A DNA stretch of 40,563 nt from Clostridia bacterium. GTDB lineage: Bacteria; Bacillota; Clostridia; Oscillospirales; Acutalibacteraceae. The stretch covers positions 1 through 40,563 of the forward strand of contig JAFYLD010000040.1 in the NCBI GenBank assembly GCA_017537245.1. The letters are read 5' to 3'. The translations under genes and the position numbers were made by a program. This document shows, in pieces, positions 9,601-19,429 of the stretch. The notes under the pieces were generated by a model, which was not told where the DNA came from, ran no database searches, and saw only the letters and a list, made by a program, of their open reading frames with translations. Numbering within the stretch: position 1 is the first letter of the stretch; each line of letters opens with the position of its first letter.

Positions 9601-10759
9601 TTACTTCTAAACGATGAATAGAAAGTAGTTTATCATATTTACCGGGATATGCGTCACAAAGTGTAGTCGGATAATCGGTATAGTTATTATAAACGTAAAC
9701 CTGGAAACTGTTTGTATAACGATTATAGTTAATCTCTTTGCCCGGAATATAAACCTCGTCAACAACCGGCGCACCTAGTGATACGCAACCAGAAAGAGTA
9801 ACGTTGTTCATGCTTTGCGATCCTGATATAATACCGCCTAGCGTACTAACGTAACCCTCGGGAGTTGTAACCTCTGAAGAAGAGCCTTGAACTATCTCAC
9901 AAGAATATCCATCGAACAAAGTGTTAAGTATTTTTAATTCTTGGGCAGTAGAGCTTGTAGAAACAACACCGGCAGCGCCAGCAGAGTAAGTATTATTTGA
10001 TCCTAAAACAATATTACGGGTACTTTGAATATAACAATTTCTTACCGAAACGTTTGCGATGGTTTCTATTGTTGAATCATTGGTATACGAGCCTAAAACT
10101 GTAGTAACAATTGCGGCACATCCCGTGCTCTTAGAATAGCAACTGTCAAAATTAAAGTTTTGAACTGTTGCCGTGCCATCCATTTTAGCTACAAAGCCTT
10201 TACCGTTTGATGAATACATGCCGTAAATAGTAACACCGTTACCATCAAGATTACCAACAAACGACGTTCCGGGATTCCAAGTATTTTTACTAGAACCCGC
10301 AACAAAAGATTTTATACCCGCTAGCGTTTCGCTGCCTCTAATATCGTTTAGATAAAAAGCCTTTACACCGTCGGCAACTTTATAATAATATGGTGTATAA
10401 ACAGGAACCATTTTTTGATAACCTGAACTTGTAGTCTTATCATAATCTTGATGCTTAATCTCACTTGTTTGTTTACCGCCGGCAACATTCTGGGTGGTAT
10501 CGGTAACGCTGCTAAGCGCCAAATAAAGTTGATCGGCAGTTTCGATTATGTATGGGTCGTCTTGCGTACCGCTACCGCCGGCATACTCTGTTGCGGCACT
10601 ACCACTCCAAACCGAAATAGAATTAACTGCCCTTTCGGGTGTTTCTACTATGGGAGTAGTCGCATCTACGCTAACGTTTATACCGGTTGGTACAATAACC
10701 CCAACCATAACCAACGCCAATATTAAGCTTGTTATCTTTTTTATATTATTAAACTTCAT
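6665..10759 (-). CDS. Secreted multidomain GH16 glucanase with internal dockerin
   Basis: The 1364-residue protein starts with a Sec signal peptide (residues 1 to about 33). Two segments begin with the GSGTxxDPYxI pattern (about 62-71 and 464-473) and are rich in the short Gly/Asn/Val strands of GLUG-like or right-handed beta-helix folds. Residues about 674-727 form a type I dockerin: DIDGDG (first calcium loop, with a three-residue insertion) and DVSRNGVVNIVD (canonical second loop), each followed by an amphipathic helix. A middle domain (740-880) resembles accessory domains of exo-glycosidases. A GH16 catalytic domain spans about 905-1342, with DEFEG at 912-916, the catalytic EIDIWE at 1104-1109 (nucleophile and acid/base Glu, bulge form of laminarinases) and the closing strand MDYLRVYQ. 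It likely cleaves a beta-1,3- or mixed beta-glucan outside the cell. CAAGGAG precedes the ATG. Confidence 0.85.
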   Translation of the reverse strand: MKFNNIKKITSLILALVMVGVIVPTGINVSVDATTPIVETPERAVNSISVWSGSAATEYAGGSGTQDDPYIIETADQLYLALSSVTDTTQNVAGGKQTSEIKHQDYDKTTSSGYQKMVPVYTPYYYKVADGVKAFYLNDIRGSETLAGIKSFVAGSSKNTWNPGTSFVGNLDGNGVTIYGMYSSNGKGFVAKMDGTATVQNFNFDSCYSKSTGCAAIVTTVLGSYTNDSTIETIANVSVRNCYIQSTRNIVLGSNNTYSAGAAGVVSTSSTAQELKILNTLFDGYSCEIVQGSSSEVTTPEGYVSTLGGIISGSQSMNNVTLSGCVSLGAPVVDEVYIPGKEINYNRYTNSFQVYVYNNYTDYPTTLCDAYPGKYDKLLSIHRLEVKNKYVLTDMPELKWRSDWQLVELGSRAIPMPKNNSKISTSFSSYTDQIIAQNGGTGAVSIIASANPSGTYGMYHDLIGSGTKEDPYFIDNAFHLARAIASGGKNAYNRVYYKLTCDIDASESTWITQDTPSSSKYTYVNFNGEIDGDGHVVTGVFCGDDDAAGLIPVLGEEGVVKNLHVRDSSFVSGGNKAGAIAGESLQGSLIEGCSVENCQVYGVGETNNAIAGGNAVIKNSYCITDDKNTTKYYKADGTNGDIDVEANSDVWYIGGASNSIPRLKNFGDAREYFDIDGDGQADSYGASDLVALRKKLLMSPGYENVYADVSRNGVVNIVDLAVLTRMMVGDYDKISDGFWRNLELGTVKIYYGENDNYDAARLLEIYLEVKFPKLDIQKVVSANKTVSGKESDKNAVYVHENDIVATPTGSCEIIVGDIANYSAYSSNSLETNDYSIEYNKEKCVVWLKGGSFTGVEQAVRDFITNSNEKTGYVYSVEKATLDKEKWAKTVLVDTDYDGVADTEKVMYYAWGDEFEGVIDGDKNPEISTDIWYHSRMNTETNRGTAGTYRNVEGANASELSKLYQIKDGTIYITRGVKAEYATAETDFLGYERLYNQTGKDAFGGEIDDEDIIANPGYVKSNASLLWKQGYAEMYGSLPSDGHTFASWWMLGHGVMTNYAMDESLYGKVYKLNDTGKYAYDGKTVWPISNDLTTYKYQVPTNYFEIDIWELMQSNGLLYSSYQKTSTTGSYDYRLYLNVHKFYSVGARSQATVNVIDWDNPDTPRGVMQKEWFGEPSDDYYFSASAAYYDFTSGSVTRYTKDRSGRVTAKYNEDLQIQLTAPRRYGFYWSTNGVDKFNFTLYIYDVNGDGIEGDDAIVGSSSINYNTQDGMKPSNYDIVNDAEVANQYMYFIIDNVLYTSNAKHNDATEEVAVMFTDMLTNEGTTANPDKIGLEMDYLRVYQYDGRRDIITRETENFNNGNHFGY

Positions 10760-10797
10760 TCGCTTGCTCCTTGGTAAGTGAATTATATATTTATAAT

Positions 10798-10826
10798 ATT
10801 ATAACATTAAATATACTGTTTTGCAA
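10798..10826 (-). promoter_or_regulatory. Sigma-A promoter of the GH16 gene
   Basis: On the minus strand TTGCAA (10821-10826) and TATAAT (10798-10803) are 17 bp apart. The predicted 5' UTR is about 30 nt and rich in A/T. Confidence 0.75.
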
Positions 10827-10844
10827 CGAAATATACCAAAAAAC

Positions 10845-10871
10845 AAAAACACCGCAAAAAGCGGTGTTTTT
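10845..10871 (-). terminator. Terminator of the atp operon
   Basis: AAAAACACCGC and GCGGTGTTTTT pair perfectly around five A residues. On the minus strand the hairpin is followed by a T-rich run. It lies just after the atpC stop. Confidence 0.85.
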
Positions 10872-10875
10872 CACT

Positions 10876-11135
10876 TTAATTCCATTGAAAATCGCTGCAC
10901 AACAACGTGGTCTTATCGCCTTGAACGGTAAGAATTCCGCCACCTATTGTAGCTGTCTTTTCGTTTTCATCAGCTAAAACAATTTTGCATTTACCTGGTT
11001 TTACCGCGGTGATAAAGGGTATATGCCCTGCCATAACGGCAAGTTCGCCCTCGGTACCACGAACGATAAGGGTTGTAGCCTCATCGTCAAACACGCTGCC
11101 GTCAGGTGTAGAAACAACAAGTTTATAGGTGCTCA

Positions 11136-11136
<1 letters not shown>
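10876..11136 (-). CDS. atpC: F-type ATP synthase epsilon subunit, short form
   Basis: The 86-residue product matches the N-terminal beta-sandwich of AtpC: YKLVVSTPDGSVFDDEA, GTEGELAVMAGHIPFI and the IGGGILTV strand are typical. Usual epsilon subunits have about 130-140 residues. Here the C-terminal two-helix domain, which mediates ATP inhibition in other bacteria, is absent. The stop is followed immediately by the operon terminator, so this is a compact native end and not an assembly break. The ATG overlaps the atpD stop by one base (TAATG). The subunit should still link gamma to the c-ring but cannot adopt the extended inhibitory state. Confidence 0.9.
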
Positions 11137-12533
<1,397 letters not shown>

Positions 12534-12554
12534 TTATTTCAACTCCTTAAGAAG

Positions 12555-13361
12555 TTAGTTGCCTGCGCCGGCAACAATCTCGGTAATTTCTTGCGTGATT
12601 GCGCCTTGACGCGCACGGTTATACTCTAGTTGCAATTCGTCAATCATTTGCTGAGCGTTCTTGCCCGCAGAATCCATCGCCATACGGCGAGCCGCAACCT
12701 CACTTGCAAAGCTCTCGCGAACGCAAGCTACGATCACACCCGAAAGATATTCGGGCACTGCGATATCAAGTATTGTACGTTCATCTGGTTCAAAAACTGC
12801 GGCAGTATTTTTTACGTTTTGGCCCTTTGTAAGCGGTAAAACCCACTTGATATCAGGCGTTTGAGTCATCATTGAAATATAGTTTGTAGTAACTATTCCC
12901 AAGCGGTCAAACTCACCCGCCGCAAACTGCTCGCACAACTCTTTTGCCAATTTGAAAGCGTCTGCTGCATAAAACTTTTCGCTAGATACGATTTTCTGGC
13001 CATATCTTTCGCAAGCACGTTTACCAATCGGTATGATTTCGGCCTCGCCAAAATCACGCACAGTACGAAAAACGTTTGCATTATAGCCACCTGCCAAGCC
13101 TCTGTCACCCGCGATTACGATAAGACGAGTTTTGCCACCGTCTTTAAACTCGCGCATAAACGGACTGCTTTGACAATCGGGCGATGCGGTAAGCAAATCT
13201 ACCACGTTTTGCACCGCCGCCTCATATTGACGACCTGCCGCCATAGCTAAATTTGCTTTGCGCATTTTAGAGGATGCAACAAGTCCCATAGCCTTGGTAA
13301 GATGCAACGTAGAGTCAACACTTTTTATACGCAGTTTAAGTGTTTTAGTGTTACCTGACAT
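12555..13361 (-). CDS. atpG: F-type ATP synthase gamma subunit
   Basis: The 268-residue protein is the central rotor shaft of F1. The N-terminal coiled-coil signature LKLRIKSVDSTLHLTKAMGLVASSKMRKA and the C-terminal signature NARQGAITQEITEIVAGAG (here NRARQG) are clear. It is slightly shorter than the usual 280-290 residues. It sits 6 bp downstream of atpA. Confidence 0.95.
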   Translation of the reverse strand: MSGNTKTLKLRIKSVDSTLHLTKAMGLVASSKMRKANLAMAAGRQYEAAVQNVVDLLTASPDCQSSPFMREFKDGGKTRLIVIAGDRGLAGGYNANVFRTVRDFGEAEIIPIGKRACERYGQKIVSSEKFYAADAFKLAKELCEQFAAGEFDRLGIVTTNYISMMTQTPDIKWVLPLTKGQNVKNTAAVFEPDERTILDIAVPEYLSGVIVACVRESFASEVAARRMAMDSAGKNAQQMIDELQLEYNRARQGAITQEITEIVAGAGN

Positions 13362-13367
13362 CTGGCA

Positions 13368-14861
13368 TTACCTCGTCATTTCACTGAGTGTTTCTTCGAG
13401 TGACGCTACGTCTTCATCCTCAAAATAGCCTTCTTCAAAACGTTTTAACAAATCGGCTTTTTGATTTTGTAGTTTTTCATATAAACGCTCTTCAAAATCC
13501 TTAACTTTATCTACAGGTATCGTATCTAACCAGCCCTTTGTAACGGCATAGATAATAGCAACCTGACAACCAACAGAAATTGGGTTGTTACGATTTTGTT
13601 TAAGCACTTCAACAATACGCTCGCCAAGCGCTAGACGAGATTTAGTATCGGCATCGAGGTCGCTACCAAACTGCGCAAAAGCTTGAAGTTCGCGGTACTG
13701 TGAATATAAAAGTTTAAGTTCGCCCGAAACCTTTTTCATGCTCTTTTTCTGAGCTGAACCACCAACACGGCTTACCGAAATACCAGGGTTGATAGCCGGC
13801 ATAACGCCCGCGTGGAAAAGTTCAGTTTCGAGGAATATTTGTCCGTCGGTAATAGAGATAACGTTTGTAGGAATATATGCCGAAACGTCACCTGCTTGTG
13901 TTTCGATAATTGGAAGCGCGGTAATAGAACCACCGCCGTATTCAGGCGCTACGCAAGCCGCTCTTTCGAGTAGTCTTGAGTGCAAGTAGAATACGTCACC
14001 GGGATATGCTTCACGACCCGGTGGACGGCGAATAAGAAGCGATAACGCACGGTATGCTACCGCGTGCTTACTTAAATCGTCATATATAATAAGAACGTCC
14101 TTACCCTGCGCTCTAAAATATTCAGCCATAGCGCAGCCAGAATATGGAGCGATATACTGAAGCGGCGCACTCTCGGAAGCAGATGCCGATACAACGATGG
14201 TGTAGTCCATAGCGCCTGCTTTGGTAAGATTGTTTACAAGACTTACAACAGAAGTATTCTTTTGACCGATAGCAACGTAGATGCACAAAACGCCTGTGTT
14301 CTTTTGGTTGATAATCGTATCAATAGCGATTTCGGTTTTACCGGTTTGACGGTCGCCGATAATAAGCTCACGCTGACCGCGACCAATAGGAATCATACTG
14401 TCAATCGCTTTAATACCTGTTTGTAGTGGTACAGATACGCTCTTACGCTCGATAATACCAGGCGCTTCTGCCTCGATTGGATTAAAGCCGCTATACTCGA
14501 TTGGACCTTTACCGTCAATTGGCTCGCCCAACGCATTTACAACACGTCCGAGCATTTTTTCGCCAACAGGCACGGAAAGCACCTTGCCCGTACGGCGCAC
14601 AACAGTACCCTCACGAATGTTATTATCGTTAGATAGCATAGCAACCGAAACGGTGTCTTCCTCTAGGTTTTGAGCAAGACCTGCAGAGCCGTCTTCAAAC
14701 TCTAATAGCTCGTTTGCCATACAGTTGGTAAGACCATATACGCGTGCAATACCGTCACCGACAAGAATAACTCTGCCGGTTTCTTTCATCTCTATTTGTG
14801 AGCGATAATTTTTTATCTGCTCTTTTATAATATAACTAATTTCTTGTTGTTTTTCGCTCAT
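13368..14861 (-). CDS. atpA: F-type ATP synthase alpha subunit
   Basis: The 497-residue non-catalytic nucleotide-binding subunit of F1 has its P-loop GDRQTGKT at 169-176 and the family signature near [17 protein letters not shown], whose Arg acts as the arginine finger for the beta site. Length is normal. The start overlaps the atpH stop by 4 nt. Confidence 0.97.
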   Translation of the reverse strand: MSEKQQEISYIIKEQIKNYRSQIEMKETGRVILVGDGIARVYGLTNCMANELLEFEDGSAGLAQNLEEDTVSVAMLSNDNNIREGTVVRRTGKVLSVPVGEKMLGRVVNALGEPIDGKGPIEYSGFNPIEAEAPGIIERKSVSVPLQTGIKAIDSMIPIGRGQRELIIGDRQTGKTEIAIDTIINQKNTGVLCIYVAIGQKNTSVVSLVNNLTKAGAMDYTIVVSASASESAPLQYIAPYSGCAMAEYFRAQGKDVLIIYDDLSKHAVAYRALSLLIRRPPGREAYPGDVFYLHSRLLERAACVAPEYGGGSITALPIIETQAGDVSAYIPTNVISITDGQIFLETELFHAGVMPAINPGISVSRVGGSAQKKSMKKVSGELKLLYSQYRELQAFAQFGSDLDADTKSRLALGERIVEVLKQNRNNPISVGCQVAIIYAVTKGWLDTIPVDKVKDFEERLYEKLQNQKADLLKRFEEGYFEDEDVASLEETLSEMTR

Positions 14862-15388
14862 ACGCTAATCACTTCCTTCGCGCGTTTTAAGTTAGATTTA
14901 ACGCTGCCGTCAAGCAACTGACCATCAAGCTCTACCGCAATACCGCCAAGCAATGTGTCGTCTGTAACACAGTTTAACGTCACCTTTTTGCCGGTGCGTT
15001 TTTCGAGCGCTTTTATAAGGTCGATCTTTTGCTGCTCGGTAAGTTCTACCACGCTTGTAACCTTGGCAACAACCGTGCCGCTAGCCCACTCACGTAGGCG
15101 GTAAAATTCACTAGCGCTATCAAAAAATTGCTCGGTCTTGCCTTGTTCGCACATAAGACACAAAAAGGACAAAACATGTGTATTAACCTTGCCTTCAAAG
15201 GCTTGTGCCAGTGTCGCGGTGCGTTCGCTTTTGGGGATACTTGGAGTAGCTAAAAACTGTAGATATTCGGGAGTTTCTGCAAACACCTCTTCTACCATTT
15301 TTAGTCCTTCGTAAAATTCATCTATTAAATTTTCTTCGCGCGCCAACATAAACAGCGCCTCGGCGTAGTTGTTACCTGTCGCTGTCAT
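14858..15388 (-). CDS. atpH: F-type ATP synthase delta subunit
   Basis: This 176-residue protein is the peripheral-stalk delta subunit joining F1 to subunit b. It has the N-terminal helical bundle ([22 protein letters not shown]) and the C-terminal segment ending in the conserved [12 protein letters not shown]. Position between atpF and atpA, with overlaps of 1 and 4 nt, agrees. Confidence 0.93.
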   Translation of the reverse strand: MTATGNNYAEALFMLAREENLIDEFYEGLKMVEEVFAETPEYLQFLATPSIPKSERTATLAQAFEGKVNTHVLSFLCLMCEQGKTEQFFDSASEFYRLREWASGTVVAKVTSVVELTEQQKIDLIKALEKRTGKKVTLNCVTDDTLLGGIAVELDGQLLDGSVKSNLKRAKEVISV

Positions 15389-15879
15389 TAGTTTTCACCT
15401 ATTTTATCAATAAAATCGTCAATAAGCGCTTTGTGATCGTCGGCATTAACCTCACGCTCAAGCATTTTTTCTGCCAAAGCGGTAGAAACGTCTATAATCT
15501 GTTCCTTTATGGTTTCGCCAACACGCTTGCGCTCTAGTTCGGCATCCTCTTCTGCTTGACGAATAATTCCGTCAGCAGTAGCTCTTGCGTCCTCAACAAT
15601 TTTGTCACCACGCGCTTTTGCAATATCTGCCGCTTCCTTAACAATGCCTTCGGCCTCTGCCTTGGCATTAGCGAGTCGCTCTGTAAGCTCGGCGTCTTTT
15701 TGCTCGGCACTTGTACGCGCAGACTCGGCGTCGGCATAATCACTATCGATTTGTGCGCGACGTTCGTCTAGCATCTTTTGCACCGGTTTGTACAAAAACT
15801 TTTTAAGTATTAAGAACAAAAGTACAAGGTTTGCAAGAGAAATGAGTATTTGCCATATATTTACGGATATAATACTCAA
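15388..15879 (-). CDS. atpF: F-type ATP synthase b subunit
   Basis: The 163-residue protein has one N-terminal membrane helix (about residues 7-25, with KKFLYKPVQKMLDERR after it) and a long charged coiled coil, as expected for the peripheral-stalk b subunit. The start codon is TTG, supported by GGGGGAAC at suitable spacing and the lack of any upstream ATG. Confidence 0.95.
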   Translation of the reverse strand: MSIISVNIWQILISLANLVLLFLILKKFLYKPVQKMLDERRAQIDSDYADAESARTSAEQKDAELTERLANAKAEAEGIVKEAADIAKARGDKIVEDARATADGIIRQAEEDAELERKRVGETIKEQIIDVSTALAEKMLEREVNADDHKALIDDFIDKIGEN

Positions 15880-15894
15880 CTGTTGTTCCCCCGA

Positions 15895-16185
<291 letters not shown>

Positions 16186-16199
16186 TTACCTCCGTAAAA

Positions 16200-17117
16200 T
16201 TATTTATTTGTTTTAATTTTTTGTGATTTTTTAGACTGCTTTTTTTGCTGTCTTTTTTCATATAGTTCACGCGGGAAGTTGCCCGAAATGTTAAGCATTG
16301 TAAGCATTGCAAAGATAAACGCTTGCATACAGCCGCTAAACAAATCAAAGTAAACCGATAACACCGCGGGAAGACCAACCTGTAAAAACGGTATTTCACC
16401 AAACACACCCGGTAGCCAACCGAGTAACAACTCGGAAACACCCTGTAACGCCGACGCGATTAGTACCGCAATAACCGAGCCCGATAAAACGTTACCGTAA
16501 TGACGGAACGCCAATGACACAGGCGTTGCTACCTCGCCCAAGATATTGAGCGGTGTCATTACAAATATTGGCTCTGTAAATCCTTTAAGATAATTGCCAA
16601 AGCCGCCCTTTAACTTGTAGTAGGTTATAAGCGCAAAGGTAAGTATTGCCCAACCCGCTACTATGTTAATGTCTGACGTTGGTGGGAATAGTCCCAAAAG
16701 CGCCATAAGGCTTGACACAGCCGAAAGTCCCATAATCGCCGCAATAAACGGCTCATAGCCGTTAAAGAAATCACCCATGTTAGCGTTTACTAGATTTTTG
16801 GTCTTTTCGACAATCCACTCGACTATAAGTTGACGTTTAAGCGTTGCTTTAACCTTTAGTCCGTGAGTAAAGTAAAGGCACATAAAAAATAGCGCAATTA
16901 TTACTGCGACCGAGTTGACCTGCGCCTCGGTTATTGCCAAATCTTGTATCGGCATAGGAATGGTAAAATACGGCATAGCGCCCGAAATCGAGATTCCCTC
17001 GCTTGGCACGTTAGTTAAAACCTTTAATACCATACACAATACAAACGGCAATATCATACCCAAAACGTACAGCGTATCAACCAGCTTAAAACGACCGCTA
17101 GTTTTTGTTTTTGTCAA
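16200..17117 (-). CDS. atpB: F-type ATP synthase a subunit
   Basis: The 305-residue membrane protein forms the stator half-channels against the c-ring. The essential arginine is Arg205 in SLAFRHYGN, preceded by the ILGEVATP segment and followed by the hydrophobic C-terminal helices. The C-terminal tail is unusually lysine/glutamine-rich (about the last 20 residues). It is 20 bp upstream of atpE. Confidence 0.95.
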   Translation of the reverse strand: MTKTKTSGRFKLVDTLYVLGMILPFVLCMVLKVLTNVPSEGISISGAMPYFTIPMPIQDLAITEAQVNSVAVIIALFFMCLYFTHGLKVKATLKRQLIVEWIVEKTKNLVNANMGDFFNGYEPFIAAIMGLSAVSSLMALLGLFPPTSDINIVAGWAILTFALITYYKLKGGFGNYLKGFTEPIFVMTPLNILGEVATPVSLAFRHYGNVLSGSVIAVLIASALQGVSELLLGWLPGVFGEIPFLQVGLPAVLSVYFDLFSGCMQAFIFAMLTMLNISGNFPRELYEKRQQKKQSKKSQKIKTNK

Positions 17118-17152
17118 AGCAACACCCCCTTATAGATGTTTTTATAAAAAAT

Positions 17153-17563
17153 TTAGTCTTTTTTGTTTTTGTCAATTAATGGTCGCAAGAAAATTGCGAT
17201 GCTCGGGAAAATTAGCGGAATAGTTACGGTCATCCAGCTAAAGATTGGAATAACTACACCGATTATTGTAAACAAAAGCAGTAACGTCATTCTAAGTGAA
17301 TAAGACGTTTTAATTGTCTTTTTTGCTTCTTCCTCGTCTTGCGATACGGCCTTTTGAACGTAAAGTCCCATTGCAAAAAAGTTGCCAACCGCTACTGCAG
17401 CACCCCAAAAGTTGCCTAGTAATATTGTGTAATCCCACTTGCCAATTATTAAAAATATTGCTTGCATTAGCACACTAAATATAATAACAAACGAAGCGAT
17501 ATATTTTGTTTCTTTTATTACAGTTTTATCAACCTTCATAAATCCAAAACCATTCTTTCCCAT
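17153..17563 (-). CDS. atpI: AtpI-like membrane protein
   Basis: This 136-residue protein has about four hydrophobic helices and stands first in the atp operon, where AtpI (ATP synthase assembly or ion-supply protein) is usual. Sequence identity to the family is low by eye, so the call rests partly on position. The ATG at 17563 has no ribosome site and lies only 2-4 nt from the predicted transcription start. Met9 (start at 17539) is a plausible alternative, with only a weak GGA upstream. Confidence 0.65.
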   Translation of the reverse strand: MGKNGFGFMKVDKTVIKETKYIASFVIIFSVLMQAIFLIIGKWDYTILLGNFWGAAVAVGNFFAMGLYVQKAVSQDEEEAKKTIKTSYSLRMTLLLLFTIIGVVIPIFSWMTVTIPLIFPSIAIFLRPLIDKNKKD

Positions 17564-17572
17564 TTTATTAGT

Positions 17573-17601
17573 ATTTTAACATATCTTATTAAATATGTCT
17601 A
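17573..17601 (-). promoter_or_regulatory. Promoter of the atp operon
   Basis: On the minus strand TAGACA (17596-17601) and TAAAAT (17573-17578) are 17 bp apart, with an extended -10 TG one base before the hexamer. Transcription should start near 17566. Confidence 0.7.
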
Positions 17602-17633
17602 TAAAAAATAAAAATTTAACAAAGAATTTTTTA

Positions 17634-17662
17634 TTGCGTTTATCTATATTTAACTGTATAAT
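17634..17662 (+). promoter_or_regulatory. Promoter of the membrane-protein gene at 17687
   Basis: TTGCGT (17634-17639) and TATAAT (17657-17662) are 17 bp apart, just before an AAAGGAGGT ribosome site. It diverges from the atp operon promoter. Confidence 0.7.
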
Positions 17663-17686
17663 TGTTTTAAAGGAGGTATTGGTTTT

Positions 17687-18058
17687 ATGAACGATATCGA
17701 AAATACCTTATCAAACACAAAAAAGCGGATTACAAAAACAAAAGTTGCGCTTTGGTTATTGGTTGTACCATATATAATTTTCACGGTTTGTATGTTAATT
17801 ATTGAGTTTGGCGGCAATTATCTTGGTTTATCAACCGAATTGCAATTTGTTGCATTTGTATTTTTATATTTATATCCATCCTATGCCACAGGATTAACCA
17901 TAGCAAGCGCCATATTACAAATGATTTCAATATTCAAAGGTGAAGAAAAACTAAAAAACATATTAATGCTGATATTTTCTGTTTTGAGCCTTTTATTCAT
18001 CTGTTTTTACTATACTATATTTGATTCGTATTTTGAAAATATGATGAATTGGGAATAG
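17687..18058 (+). CDS. Small integral membrane protein of unknown function
   Basis: The 123-residue protein has a lysine-rich cytoplasmic N-terminus and about three hydrophobic helices (near 21-42, 55-85 and 94-115). I do not recognise a family. AAAGGAGGT precedes the ATG. It stands alone between the divergent atp operon and a BofA-like gene, with a strong hairpin at its 3' end. A link to the ATP synthase is not supported by anything beyond position. Confidence 0.7.
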   Translation: MNDIENTLSNTKKRITKTKVALWLLVVPYIIFTVCMLIIEFGGNYLGLSTELQFVAFVFLYLYPSYATGLTIASAILQMISIFKGEEKLKNILMLIFSVLSLLFICFYYTIFDSYFENMMNWE

Positions 18059-18082
18059 ACGCTTTATCTCGAATAATAAACA

Positions 18083-18114
18083 CAACACCCTACATATAAT
18101 TATGTGGGGTGTTG
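18083..18114 (+). other. 14-bp hairpin between the membrane-protein gene and BofA-like gene
   Basis: CAACACCCTACATA (18083-18096) pairs with 18101-18114 (one T-G wobble) around TAAT. The 3' arm contains GGGGTG, the only plausible ribosome site for the next gene. There is no T tract, so it may be a weak terminator or a translational control element. Confidence 0.5.
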
Positions 18115-18118
18115 CTAT

Positions 18119-18379
18119 TTGAAAATCATAGCTGTTCTCACAATGATCTGGTTATCATTATGCTCGCTTGTGCTACTGTTTTTACATATAAAAAGTCATG
18201 CTTTTTTCAAGTCAATTATTATAAATGCGCTACTAGGATTTTTTGCCGTTGCTCTAATAAATCTAACACAAAAATTCACAGGTGTCTTTGTGCCAATAAA
18301 TTGGTACACCGTAATCGGTAGCGGTACGCTAGGGCTACCCTGCGTTTGCGGGTTAATACTAGCACAAATCATAATATAA
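18119..18379 (+). CDS. bofA: Pro-sigma-K processing inhibitor BofA-family protein
   Basis: The protein (86 residues from the TTG at 18119) has two hydrophobic segments. Its C-terminal half fits the BofA family pattern: INALLGFFAVALINL, then a short polar stretch, VPINWYTVIGSGTLGLPCV and a hydrophobic end. BofA proteins sit in the mother-cell membrane and restrain the SpoIVFB protease during sporulation. The start is uncertain: GTG at 18104 lies inside a hairpin, TTG at 18119 has GGGGTG 7 nt upstream, and ATG at 18146 would cut the first helix. Confidence 0.65.
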   Translation: MKIIAVLTMIWLSLCSLVLLFLHIKSHAFFKSIIINALLGFFAVALINLTQKFTGVFVPINWYTVIGSGTLGLPCVCGLILAQIII

Positions 18380-18380
18380 A

Positions 18381-18407
18381 AAGAGCCTCCCCAAAAAGGA
18401 GGCTCTT
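18381..18407 (-). terminator. Terminator of manA
   Basis: AAGAGCCTCC and GGAGGCTCTT pair perfectly around a 7-nt loop. On the minus strand a run of T follows, so it terminates manA. In the plus direction the trailing sequence is AAAATTT and termination would be weak. Confidence 0.8.
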
Positions 18408-18412
18408 AAAAT

Positions 18413-19369
18413 TTACATGTGGGTATGCATTATCTCGGCAGTGCCCGAAATTCTGGTTTTTAGTCCTGCTGGTATAAACACACTGTCGCCTTTTTTAAGT
18501 CGCATCATACCGCCTGTGTATGAAAGTGTTGCATTACCGTCTAAAACAAGTAGAGAAATAAAGCTATCGTTATCATAAACACCAACGTTGCCGTTAAGTG
18601 TAATAAGTTCGGTTGTAAAATACTCGCAAGATGCAAGCTCTCTAACAGTACCAAAAGGATAGATGGTTACGTCACCCACCGCGCCGTAAGGCTTGGTTGG
18701 TTTTTGTGTTTTGGTAACCTCTACCGCCTGCTTAATATGAAGTTCACGTGGCTTACCGTCGGCGCCTAGACGACCGTAGTCAGATACACGATAGGTTGTG
18801 TTTGAGTTTTGTTGCACCTCGGCAATGAGTATTCCCTTGCCAATCGCGTGCATTGTGCCCGCGTCAATAAAGAACACGTCACCTTTTTTAACCGGAACGT
18901 AGTTGCAAACCGGAGAAAGGTTGTTGCTGTTGATACGTTCTAAAAACTCGCCTTGACTGATATCTTGGTTAAAACCATAGATAAGTTGCGCGTCGTCATC
19001 GCAGTCAACAACGTACCACATTTCAGTCTTGCCGTATTCGCCCTCTTTTGCTAGAGCGTACTCGTCGTTTGGATGCACCTGGACCGAAAGCCTGTCCTTT
19101 GCGTCGATAAGTTTTATAAGAATTGGAAAATATGTAAAGTCGGCGCTCTTTTTACCAAGAGCCTTTTTGCCCCAAGTTTCAACAACTTGTTGCAAGGTTT
19201 GTCCTGCAAACTCACCGTTGCGAACAACACTGTTGCCGTCTTTGTGGCAAGAAAGCATCCAGCCCTCTGCCGCCTTTTCTTTATCGGTTTCAAAACCGAA
19301 TTCATCAATTAGTCTTCTACCGCCCCATAGATAATCCTTTAGCGGTGCTTTAAGTAGTAATGGATACAT
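18413..19369 (-). CDS. manA: Mannose-6-phosphate isomerase, class I
   Basis: The 318-residue protein interconverts mannose 6-phosphate and fructose 6-phosphate. It is a short type I cupin isomerase: the zinc-site strand LSVQVHPNDEYA and GKTEMWYVV are typical, followed by VKKGDVFFIDAGTMHAIG with the third zinc histidine. ATG at 19369 is chosen over an upstream in-frame GTG (19387), because TAGGAGG lies just before it. It is a single gene with its own promoter and terminator, and would feed mannose from GH130 activity into glycolysis. Confidence 0.93.
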   Translation of the reverse strand: MYPLLLKAPLKDYLWGGRRLIDEFGFETDKEKAAEGWMLSCHKDGNSVVRNGEFAGQTLQQVVETWGKKALGKKSADFTYFPILIKLIDAKDRLSVQVHPNDEYALAKEGEYGKTEMWYVVDCDDDAQLIYGFNQDISQGEFLERINSNNLSPVCNYVPVKKGDVFFIDAGTMHAIGKGILIAEVQQNSNTTYRVSDYGRLGADGKPRELHIKQAVEVTKTQKPTKPYGAVGDVTIYPFGTVRELASCEYFTTELITLNGNVGVYDNDSFISLLVLDGNATLSYTGGMMRLKKGDSVFIPAGLKTRISGTAEIMHTHM

Positions 19370-19400
19370 CAAAAAACCTCCTACCACGTCTATTTCTAGT

Positions 19401-19429
19401 ATTATATCACCTTATTTTGCGCGTATCAA
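19401..19429 (-). promoter_or_regulatory. Promoter of manA
   Basis: On the minus strand TTGATA (19424-19429) and TATAAT (19401-19406) are 17 bp apart, about 30 bp upstream of the ATG. Confidence 0.75.
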
